Source of the DNA: Acidobacteriota bacterium
GTDB taxonomy: Bacteria; Acidobacteriota; Polarisedimenticolia; J045
Reading direction: 5' to 3'
NCBI GenBank assembly: GCA_027001345.1
Contig: JALTMS010000186.1
Coordinates: 1 to 6,827, forward strand
Length of the DNA stretch: 6,827 bases
The notes under the pieces were generated by a model that was given only the letters and a program-made list of their open reading frames with translations, had not been told where the DNA came from and ran no database searches. Shown piece after piece: positions 1 to 6,827 of the stretch (positions are counted from its first letter, which is position 1; every line of letters begins with the position of its first letter). Position numbers and translations under genes: made by a program.

Positions 1-718
1 CGATACCCTGCTGCGTCTGCCCGGCCGGATCATCGGCCTGTCCGGAGCGATCACGGCCGAGCAGGCTCAGGCGGCCGCAGCAGGCCTGCTGCCGCCTCCG
101 CTGGAGAAGACCCCGGCAGGCATCGAGCCCAACCTTCAGCCGGCCATTCCCCGCGCCGAGCAGCCCGATCCGGTGGTCGTCCGCCTGCCCCGGCTGACCC
201 AGGTCTACTTTGCCCTGACCCGTGAATCCCTGACCGACGACGATCCGCGCTACCCGGCTCTGATGCTTGCCGACCATGCCCTGGGGGGCTACTTCTTCTC
301 CCGCCTCTACCGCGCTCTGCGCCACGAAGGCGGCGAGACCTACGGCGCCCGCACCTCGGGTCGCGGCGGCGCGGTCAGCACGGCCTACGCCCTGACCACC
401 TTCACCCGCACAGACAACGCGGCACACACCGAGCAGAAGCTGCGCCGCGTGCTCGAGGAGCTGCACCGGGGAGGCATCGACGACGAGGAACGGAACCTGG
501 CCGCCAGCGCCCTGCGTGGCCGTCGCCTGCGCGTCGTCCAGGACCCCGCCCGCCGCCTGGCCGAAGCGATGGCCGATCTGCGCCACGGCCGCCCACCGGG
601 CTTCCGCGACCGGCTGGTGCAGGCCGCCGCCCGGGTGTCTGTCGATGAAGTCAACCAGGTGATCGAGGAGTTCTACGACCCGGCGAACTTCGTCATGGTT
701 CGTGTCGAGCCCCGCTGA
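1..718 (+). CDS. M16-family zinc peptidase, C-terminal part (5' end outside window)
   Basis: The frame is open from base 2 to the TGA at 716-718, giving 238 visible residues with no start codon needed inside the window. The segment has the layout of the C-terminal, non-catalytic half of an M16 (pitrilysin/mitochondrial processing peptidase-like) protein. A strand reading IIGLSGAIT is followed by a short helix and a proline-rich linker ending near base 170. Next come PRLTQVYFAL, a helical stretch with LADHALGGYFFSRLYRALR, and the Arg/Tyr pair of the family (Arg at 320-322 in LRHEGG, Tyr at 341-343 in TYGA). In M16 enzymes this pair helps hold the substrate chain. The end VNQVIEEFYDPANFVMVRV is also typical. 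The zinc-binding HxxEH motif lies in the N-terminal half and is not visible, so it cannot be said whether this protein is itself catalytic or a partner subunit. The GTG at 173 is internal and not the true start. Such proteins usually act in the periplasm or at the cell envelope. The receptor gene follows after 75 bp on the same strand. Confidence 0.88.
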   Translation, partial: DTLLRLPGRIIGLSGAITAEQAQAAAAGLLPPPLEKTPAGIEPNLQPAIPRAEQPDPVVVRLPRLTQVYFALTRESLTDDDPRYPALMLADHALGGYFFSRLYRALRHEGGETYGARTSGRGGAVSTAYALTTFTRTDNAAHTEQKLRRVLEELHRGGIDDEERNLAASALRGRRLRVVQDPARRLAEAMADLRHGRPPGFRDRLVQAAARVSVDEVNQVIEEFYDPANFVMVRVEPR

Positions 719-793
719 AGGCATCGCGCGCAGGGAAGAATCCGGTCGGGGCCTGTAAGATGCCGCGCCGGCAGGGGGAGACGCGCGTGACCA

Positions 794-2707
794 GTGAGTG
801 CCAGAGTGGTGAAACCGAACGCCAGTCGTCTCTTGTGTAGCCTTCCCCGCCTGCTGCTCGTCGCGGGCCTGCTCGCCTCGCCGGCCCTCGCCGAGGAGGG
901 ACAACCGCTCGCCTCGTCCCTCGCCGAGCAGGTGGTGGTCACCGCGCGGCGGGCGCCGACCACCTTCGAGGAGGTGACCCGGCGGGTGGTGGTGATCGAC
1001 CGCCAGGCCATCGAGGCCGCGCCGGTGGAGGACCTGGCCGGCCTGCTCGAGTACGTGGCGGGGATCGATGTGCGCCAGCGGGGCCCGCGGGGGGTGCAGG
1101 CGGACGTGAGCATCCGCGGGGCCACCTTCGAACAGACGCTGCTGGTGCTCGATGGGGTGAAGATGATCGATCCCCAGACCGGACACTTCAGCTTCGACCT
1201 GCCGATCTCCCTCGACGACATCGAGCGCGTCGAGATCCTGGCCGGTCCAGGTTCGCGTCTTTACGGTCCCAATGCCTTCGGTGGAGTGATCAACGTGATC
1301 ACCCGGCGGGCCACGGGAGCGGAAATCGACCTTGAAGGAGCGGCCGGGAGTTTCACCACGCGCCGGGCCCGGGCCTCGCTGGGCGCGAGCCGTGGGGCCT
1401 GGAGCCACAGAGTGCTCGGCGAGCGCAATCGCTCGGGGGGCTGGCGCGAGAACAGCGACTACCGGGTGGAGACCGTCTCGCTGCGCTCCCGCTGGGCTCG
1501 GGAGGGCAACGAGCTGCGCCTGGCGGCGGGCCGCACGACCAAGGCGTTCGGCGCGCGGGACTTTTATACCGATCGTTTCCCGCGGCAGTGGGAGGCCACC
1601 GCCACCGACTTTGCCAGCGCCGCCTTCGAGCGCAACGCGGATCGCTGGCGGCTGCAGGCGACGGGCTCCTACAGGGCCCATGACGACGAGTTCCTCCTCG
1701 ATCGCGACGATCCCGGCTTCTATCGCAACCTCACCCGCTCGAAGGTGCTCGCCGCCGAGATCCACGCCAGCCGCCGAGGCGCCCATGGTGTGACCTCCAT
1801 GGGCGCCGAGTGGGGCATCGATCGCCTCGACTCCTCCTCCCTCGGCGACCATCGGCGGGCGAGGGGAGGGCTTTACGTCGAGCACGAGGCGGCGGTGGGC
1901 CAGCGGGGCAGCATCGTGCTCGGCGGCTTCGCCTACCGCTACAGCGACTGGGGCTCCAAGCTCTGGCCCGGCCTCGAGGCCGGTTACCGGCTCGCGCCCG
2001 GGACCCGGCTCTACGCCTCGGTGGAACGCGCCTTCCGCGTGCCGACCTACACCGAGCTTTACTACGCCAGCCCGGCCAACCGCGGCAACCCCGAACTCCA
2101 GCCCGAAACCGCCCTGACCTACGAGGCCGGCGTGCGTCATCGAGGCCGGACGGGCAGCTTCGACCTGGCGTTCTTCGCGCGCGATGCCCGCCGCGTGATC
2201 GACTGGGTGCTCGACGAGCCGAGTGGTGTCTGGCAGGCGATGAATCTGACCGATCTGCGCACCGTCGGCCTGGAGTGGAGCGGCAGCCTCTCCGTCGCCG
2301 GACGCCGCCTGGCCGGCCTGCCCCTCGAGGCGGCGAGCCTGAGCTACACCTGGCTCGACGTGGACAAGAACGCCTTCGGCAGGACTTCCCGCTATGCGCT
2401 GGACCACCTCGAGCACAAGGCAGTCGCCGCCCTGCGCCACCGCTGGGGAGCGCTGCCCATCACCCAGAGCTGGAGCCTGCGCTGGGAGCGTCGGGTTGCC
2501 GGTCAGAGCGTCGTGCTGCTCGACGCCAGGGCTGCATGGCCGGTCGGCAGGATGGAACTCGTCCTGGCGGGCACCAACCTCCTCGACCGCGAGTACATCG
2601 AGGGAGGATTCGTCCCTGCTCCCGGGCGTTACATCGAGTTGGGCCTGCGCTGGCGGGCCGCGTCCGCGCCGCGCGACCATGCCGCCGAAGGTCGCGATGG
2701 CCGCTGA
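794..2707 (+). CDS. TonB-dependent outer-membrane receptor (BtuB-like), substrate unknown
   Basis: This is a 637-residue protein starting at GTG 794. An in-frame TGA at 788-790 makes this the most upstream possible start, and a purine-rich GGGGGAG lies at 774-780, 13 nt upstream. Residues 1-33 form a signal peptide (hydrophobic core RLLLVAGLLASPALA, likely cleavage after Ala33). Residues 45-51, EQVVVTA, match the TonB box that contacts TonB. The plug domain covers about 55-172, with SIRGATFEQTLLVLDG (106-121), DPQTGH (126-131), IERVEILAGPGSRLYG (143-158) and GGVINVITR (163-171). The rest is barrel, with the family's C-terminal motif NLLDREYIEGG near 595-605 and a last strand ending at about Trp620. 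Such receptors import scarce ligands (cobalamin, iron chelates, sugars, peptides) using TonB-ExbBD energy. No cobalamin riboswitch or other ligand clue is visible in the 75 bp upstream, so the substrate is open. An oddity is the 17 residues that follow the last aromatic residue. It may be co-transcribed with the upstream peptidase. Confidence 0.93.
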   Translation: MSARVVKPNASRLLCSLPRLLLVAGLLASPALAEEGQPLASSLAEQVVVTARRAPTTFEEVTRRVVVIDRQAIEAAPVEDLAGLLEYVAGIDVRQRGPRGVQADVSIRGATFEQTLLVLDGVKMIDPQTGHFSFDLPISLDDIERVEILAGPGSRLYGPNAFGGVINVITRRATGAEIDLEGAAGSFTTRRARASLGASRGAWSHRVLGERNRSGGWRENSDYRVETVSLRSRWAREGNELRLAAGRTTKAFGARDFYTDRFPRQWEATATDFASAAFERNADRWRLQATGSYRAHDDEFLLDRDDPGFYRNLTRSKVLAAEIHASRRGAHGVTSMGAEWGIDRLDSSSLGDHRRARGGLYVEHEAAVGQRGSIVLGGFAYRYSDWGSKLWPGLEAGYRLAPGTRLYASVERAFRVPTYTELYYASPANRGNPELQPETALTYEAGVRHRGRTGSFDLAFFARDARRVIDWVLDEPSGVWQAMNLTDLRTVGLEWSGSLSVAGRRLAGLPLEAASLSYTWLDVDKNAFGRTSRYALDHLEHKAVAALRHRWGALPITQSWSLRWERRVAGQSVVLLDARAAWPVGRMELVLAGTNLLDREYIEGGFVPAPGRYIELGLRWRAASAPRDHAAEGRDGR

Positions 2708-2998
2708 GTCACCCAGAGCCGGGATTCGGCCCCCGGGGTCGCGTTGCTGTTTACTGAATCGTTGCTGACGAACAATCCGTAAATATATGCCCTTGACATC
2801 CACCCTCGTCACTAACTAACGGCCGCTGCCGCCTACGGAGGTGCCGCCGCCGGAACTCCCGACTACGGGGCTACCGAGAACCTCACCAGCAGCTATGCGA
2901 AGGCAGCCGCGGCTCGCTACGCCGCTTCCGAGAAGGCGCGCAACGTCGCCTTCTTCATGACCAAGGAAGACAAGAAGCATGCGCGGGCTCAGATGCGG
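2708..2998. other. Convergent intergenic region with AT-rich patch
   Basis: This 291-bp gap lies between the 3' ends of the receptor (+) and the hydrolase (-). By direct count, 40 of 70 bases in 2751-2820 are A or T, well above the surroundings. The patch contains TAAATATATG (2780-2789), a TTGACA box (2793-2798) and the tandem ACTAACTAAC (2811-2820). No good -10 hexamer sits 16-18 bp after TTGACA, so a promoter is not claimed. A GC-rich partial inverted repeat (CCGGG 2719-2723 with CCCGG 2732-2736) follows the receptor but has no T run, so it is at best a weak terminator. The right-hand 180 bp are treated separately as a possible gene relic. Confidence 0.6.
2816..2998 (+). pseudogene. Coding-like stretch without a start codon, possible gene relic
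   Basis: From just after a TAA at 2813-2815, the + frame is open for 61 codons to the point where the hydrolase gene ends on the other strand. It reads as an Ala/Gly-rich start (AAAAYGGAAAGTPDYG) followed by a hydrophilic, helix-prone, Lys-rich part (SYAKAAAARYAASEKARNV, then FFMTKEDKKHARAQMRSG). First codon positions are often G or A, and about three quarters of third positions are G or C, as expected for coding DNA but lower than in the neighbouring genes. There is no ATG, GTG or TTG in frame before the ATG at 2957. Beyond 2998 the frame only mirrors the hydrolase. It could be a 5'-deleted and 3'-overrun remnant of a gene, a product using an unusual start, or a chance open frame in GC-rich DNA. 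The opposite strand is also open here (glycine-rich, less protein-like). The family is not recognised. Confidence 0.3.
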
Positions 2999-3973
2999 TC
3001 AGGCATCGGGGCCGAGGAACTCCCACACGACCTTCTGAAAACGCTCCGGCTCCTCGAGGGGAGCGAAGTGGCCGCTGTTTTCGAATGCTTCGAAGCGGGC
3101 GTCGGGGATTGCGGCGGCGATTTCCTCGCCCATGGACATCGGGGTCATGTCATGGGCGCCCGAGATGACCAGTGCTTCGGCTCGGATGCCGGGCAGAAGC
3201 TCGCGGGCGTCGAAGCCCTGGGCGTCCTGGTTGGCGTACTGGGCATGGCGCCAGGAGAACTCCGCCGGCTCGAAGATCCGAGCGATCTTCTCGAGGCTCT
3301 GCTCGGGTGAGGCGGTCATTGTGGGAAAGTAGCGCTCGATCCAGAAAGCCTTCATCCGCGCGGTCTTCTCCTCGACGGGAATCTCCGCGGCGACCAGTTC
3401 CTGCTGGAGCGCGGCGAAGTCCTGCCAGAGCTGCGGGAAGCGCTGGCCCACCGCCTGCATCTCTTCCGGGCCGAAGTGGGCGATGCCGTGGAGCACGACG
3501 ATCTTCTCCAGGCTCTCCGGATACTCCGCCGCCAGCAGCAGCAAGTTTCCCGCGCCATTGGACCACCCCAGGGCGCTGACCTTTTCCACTCCGAGGTGCC
3601 GGCGCAGGGCGTCGAAGTCCTTGCGGATCGTCGCCATGCTCATCTCGGCATCGTCCGTGGCAGGAGCGCTGAGTCCCATGCCCCGCGGGTCGAAGTAGAC
3701 CAGGGTCAAGCGCTGCTCGAGGGGCTCGAACAGGCCGCGCAGTCCGCGGATGTTCAACCCCCAGGAATTGGGGACCACCATCACCACCGGTCCGTGTCCA
3801 TGGACCTCGTAATGGATCATCGCGCCGTTGATCTCGGCAGAGAACTCGCCGCCGGCCAGCGCCGGCCGTGGGCTTCCTCCGGCGTCGGACGAGGCGCGGT
3901 CACCGGCGCCCGTCGAGCAGCCGAGGGCGAGAACGAAGCACGTGATCAGGGTACCGATGGCGAAGCGAGTCAT
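2999..3973 (-). CDS. Alpha/beta-hydrolase with lipoprotein signal peptide (proline iminopeptidase-like fold)
   Basis: The chosen start is ATG at 3973-3971 (324 residues), because GGAGG lies 4 nt upstream and the protein then begins with a clean signal peptide. A longer frame from 4006 would add 11 residues in front of it. Residues 1-18 (MTRFAIGTLITCFVLALG) precede Cys19 in the context LALGC, a plausible though not perfect lipobox. This predicts an envelope-anchored lipoprotein, followed by a flexible Ser/Gly/Ala-rich linker to about residue 42. The catalytic domain has YFDPRGMGLS (93-102), a nucleophile elbow GWSNG with Ser138, an acid in SGAHD (Asp275) and the catalytic His302 in NSGHFAPLEEP. 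The triad is therefore complete. The helical cap lies around 165-255. The oxyanion-hole segment reads VVPNSWG (66-72) where the family usually has HG. Many relatives are peptidases of family S33, esterases or lactonases, so the substrate cannot be named. It is convergent with the receptor gene and divergent from the ABC-F gene. Confidence 0.9.
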   Translation of the reverse strand: MTRFAIGTLITCFVLALGCSTGAGDRASSDAGGSPRPALAGGEFSAEINGAMIHYEVHGHGPVVMVVPNSWGLNIRGLRGLFEPLEQRLTLVYFDPRGMGLSAPATDDAEMSMATIRKDFDALRRHLGVEKVSALGWSNGAGNLLLLAAEYPESLEKIVVLHGIAHFGPEEMQAVGQRFPQLWQDFAALQQELVAAEIPVEEKTARMKAFWIERYFPTMTASPEQSLEKIARIFEPAEFSWRHAQYANQDAQGFDARELLPGIRAEALVISGAHDMTPMSMGEEIAAAIPDARFEAFENSGHFAPLEEPERFQKVVWEFLGPDA

Positions 3974-3977
3974 GGGG

Positions 3978-3982
3978 CCTCC
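3978..3982 (-). promoter_or_regulatory. Ribosome binding site that decides the hydrolase start
   Basis: Read on the - strand this is GGAGG (within TCGGAGG), 4 nt before the ATG at 3973. It favours that ATG over the in-frame ATG at 4006. The downstream start also places the signal peptide at the very N-terminus. Confidence 0.65.
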
Positions 3983-4062
3983 GAAAGATGCGCTGCGGGC
4001 GATCATCTCATATCTTCTGAAGCTGTCACGCGCTCTGCCTGCTCCCGCAAGGACCGCCCTCG

Positions 4063-5709
<1,647 letters not shown>

Positions 5710-5724
5710 GAGTCGATTCGACTC
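5710..5724. terminator. Perfect short inverted repeat just after the ABC-F stop codon
   Basis: GAGTCGATTCGACTC begins at the base after the stop codon (TAA 5707-5709). It forms a 6-bp stem, GAGTCG with CGACTC, around ATT. No T run follows, so it is a poor classical intrinsic terminator. It could instead be a weak transcript-end hairpin or an operator for the downstream gene. Confidence 0.3.
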
Positions 5725-5728
5725 CGCA

Positions 5729-5756
5729 TTGACACCACCGGGGCCGGCCACAATCT
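5729..5756 (+). promoter_or_regulatory. Possible promoter upstream of the membrane-protein gene
   Basis: A perfect TTGACA lies at 5729-5734 in the intergenic region on the correct strand. The expected -10 zone holds only weak matches: CAATCT at 5751-5756 at 16-bp spacing, or the better CACAAT at 5749-5754 at only 14-bp spacing. It is recorded because the -35 box is exact. The leader between here and the start codon is about 135 nt and includes a small GC hairpin (CCCGC 5851-5855 with GCGGG 5859-5863) shortly before the ribosome binding site. Confidence 0.2.
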
Positions 5757-5878
5757 TGACCTTGGGTGAGAATCCGCCCTGCACCGAGGGCGAGGACCGG
5801 AGCGATGCGACCTGCCGCCATTGCAGTGGGATGTCTGTACGAACTGCGCCCCCGCGGTGCGGGCAGGGAGGTGTCACC

Positions 5879-5883
5879 GGAGG
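5879..5883 (+). promoter_or_regulatory. Ribosome binding site that decides the membrane-protein start
   Basis: GGAGG lies 10 nt before the ATG at 5894. The same frame is open further upstream and has another ATG at 5831, but that one lacks a purine-rich site at the right distance, so 5894 is preferred. Confidence 0.55.
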
Positions 5884-5893
5884 CGCAGCGCTG

Positions 5894-6827
5894 ATGCCCG
5901 CCAAGGAGCATGCCGGTGTGCTGCTCGATCAGCCCGCGGTCCGCCGGAAGCCGCCGGAGCCCCCCCAGCCGCCGCCGGCTCCGCCCCCTTCCACCACGAG
6001 CGTGGAGATCTTGCGCAGAGCAGTCTCCTTGCTCTTCTGTCTCGACCTGCTGCTCGCTGTCGCGCACCTGCTCTGGCCCGACTACCGGTGGGGCCAGGGA
6101 AGGGGCTCGTACTTCGATCTCGGTGCCGGAACGACGCTGGCCTCGTGGCTGGTCTCGATGCAGCTCGCCACCGTGGGCATCTTCCTCCTGGCCGAGGCCC
6201 GGCGGGTGTGGCGGGCGCCCGGTCCCCGGCGTGGGAGCGCCGGGTGGCTCGTTGCTGCGGCGGCCGCGGCGGCCGCGCTTTCACTGACCGCGGCGACGAA
6301 CCTGCATCGGCGGCTGCCCCTGGTGGCCTGGCCTGCGGACGACCTCTTCAGCGTCCTGGGCATCTGGGCCGCGGCCAGCGTGGCGCTGGCCGCCGGTGGG
6401 CTGCTGCTGCTGCGCCATCTCGATCTCTCCCTCCGGGCGATCAAGCTGGCGACGATCTGGCAGGTGGCCTGGGCCACGTCCCTGCTGGCCGGAGTGTTCG
6501 GGGCCTTCGACATCAGGTGGGCCTGGGAACTGTCTCCCGTACTCCTCGCCGGGCTGGGCAAGCTGCTCGGGGCGACGGCTCTGCTCGGTGCCGTGGGCGA
6601 GGCGGTGCTCGGCGGCGCATCCGCTCGCATCGCCTTCTCCTTTCCCGCCGCCGTCCTGGCGCCCGAACGGGCCACCCGTCGCCAGCGGCTGGCCCTGCTC
6701 ACCGCGGTCGCCGGAGCGTGCGCGACGATCGTGCTGCTCGAGGTGCTCTTCTTCCGCCTGCTGACGATCTTTTCCGGTCATTTCGAAGCGCTGTCGGTGA
6801 TCTCCGTCGCAGTGCTGGGCACGGCGG
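5894..6827 (+). CDS. Polytopic membrane protein of unknown function (3' end outside window)
   Basis: The frame is open from ATG 5894 to the right edge without a stop, showing 311 residues. The first 36 residues are hydrophilic and then proline-rich (PPEPPQPPPAPPPS, 20-33), with no signal peptide, so the N-terminus is probably cytoplasmic. At least seven hydrophobic segments follow: about 43-62, 80-100 (TLASWLVSMQLATVGIFLLAE), 117-135 (with eight consecutive alanines at 121-128), 151-175, about 184-206, about 210-240 and about 265-290. An eighth starts at the edge. Between segments 1 and 2 is a loop with DYRWGQGRGSYFDLG, and the region after segment 3 has TNLHRR. The pattern of FDL, a Trp-containing second helix and a His after helix 3 resembles uncharacterised multi-helix membrane proteins, but no named family is recognised. 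The GC-rich codon use matches its neighbours. It lies 184 bp after the ABC-F gene, so a separate transcription unit is possible. Function and full length are unknown. Confidence 0.8.
   Translation, partial: MPAKEHAGVLLDQPAVRRKPPEPPQPPPAPPPSTTSVEILRRAVSLLFCLDLLLAVAHLLWPDYRWGQGRGSYFDLGAGTTLASWLVSMQLATVGIFLLAEARRVWRAPGPRRGSAGWLVAAAAAAAALSLTAATNLHRRLPLVAWPADDLFSVLGIWAAASVALAAGGLLLLRHLDLSLRAIKLATIWQVAWATSLLAGVFGAFDIRWAWELSPVLLAGLGKLLGATALLGAVGEAVLGGASARIAFSFPAAVLAPERATRRQRLALLTAVAGACATIVLLEVLFFRLLTIFSGHFEALSVISVAVLGTA

Noticed and set aside
719..793. Promoter or cobalamin riboswitch before the receptor
   Set aside because: The gap is only 75 bp, too short for a cobalamin riboswitch. TAAGAT at 756-761 has no matching -35 box, so no promoter is claimed.
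1286..1302. Perfect inverted repeat GTGATCA-ACG-TGATCAC
   Set aside because: It encodes the conserved plug motif VINVIT of the receptor, so codon choice for a conserved motif explains it.
1810..2757. 315-codon + frame inside the receptor gene
   Set aside because: It is an out-of-frame, Arg/Pro-rich reading of the receptor barrel, which itself has clear TonB-receptor motifs.
2950..2977. CTTCTT/AAGAAG inverted repeat as a hydrolase terminator
   Set aside because: The 16-base loop, short AT-containing stem and missing T run make it unconvincing as a terminator.
3272..3290. Inverted repeat GAAGATC-CGAGC-GATCTTC
   Set aside because: It lies inside the hydrolase coding region with no T run and no gene boundary nearby, so it is probably chance.
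2957..3310. 117-codon + frame starting MTKEDKK
   Set aside because: Beyond base 2998 it is only the antisense of the hydrolase. Its left part belongs to the longer start-less stretch reported as a possible relic, so the ATG at 2957 is not a credible gene start.
5910..6287. Short + and - frames over the terminal membrane-protein gene
   Set aside because: They are alternative frames of a convincing hydrophobic coding frame that starts at 5894 and has its own ribosome binding site.

Overview
The window is GC-rich (roughly two thirds G+C by eye), gene-dense bacterial DNA. The source is very probably a Gram-negative bacterium, because it encodes a TonB-dependent outer-membrane receptor and a predicted lipoprotein. 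The gene styles (M16 peptidase, YbiT-type ABC-F protein, BtuB-like receptor with a DPQTGH plug motif) would suit Acidobacteriota, Myxococcota or similar GC-rich lineages. The sequence alone does not settle the phylum.

Layout, left to right. (1) 1-718, + strand: the C-terminal part of an M16-family (insulinase/processing-peptidase-like) zinc peptidase, cut by the left edge. (2) 794-2707, +: a complete TonB-dependent receptor with signal peptide, TonB box, plug and barrel, 75 bp after the peptidase and possibly co-transcribed with it. (3) 2708-2998: an intergenic stretch with an AT-rich patch at 2751-2820, followed by about 180 bp that read like a protein on the + strand but lack a start codon; this may be a gene relic. 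(4) 2999-3973, - strand: an alpha/beta-hydrolase with a lipoprotein-type signal peptide and an intact Ser-Asp-His triad, convergent with the receptor. (5) 4063-5709, +: a complete YbiT-type ABC-F ATPase, divergent from the hydrolase across an 89-bp gap. (6) 5710-5893: an intergenic region with a perfect short inverted repeat and a TTGACA box. (7) 5894 to the right edge, +: a polytopic membrane protein of unknown function that runs out of the window.

Functional links are limited. The peptidase and receptor could form a protein- or peptide-scavenging pair, as in the FusA/FusC ferredoxin-uptake system, but this is inference from adjacency. The hydrolase, ABC-F factor and membrane protein show no evident link to them. 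No RNA gene, CRISPR array, insertion sequence or attachment site was recognised. Most of the window looks like ordinary chromosomal genes. The points most worth a second look are the start-less coding-like stretch before 2998, the peptidase-receptor pairing, and the unidentified membrane protein at the right edge.
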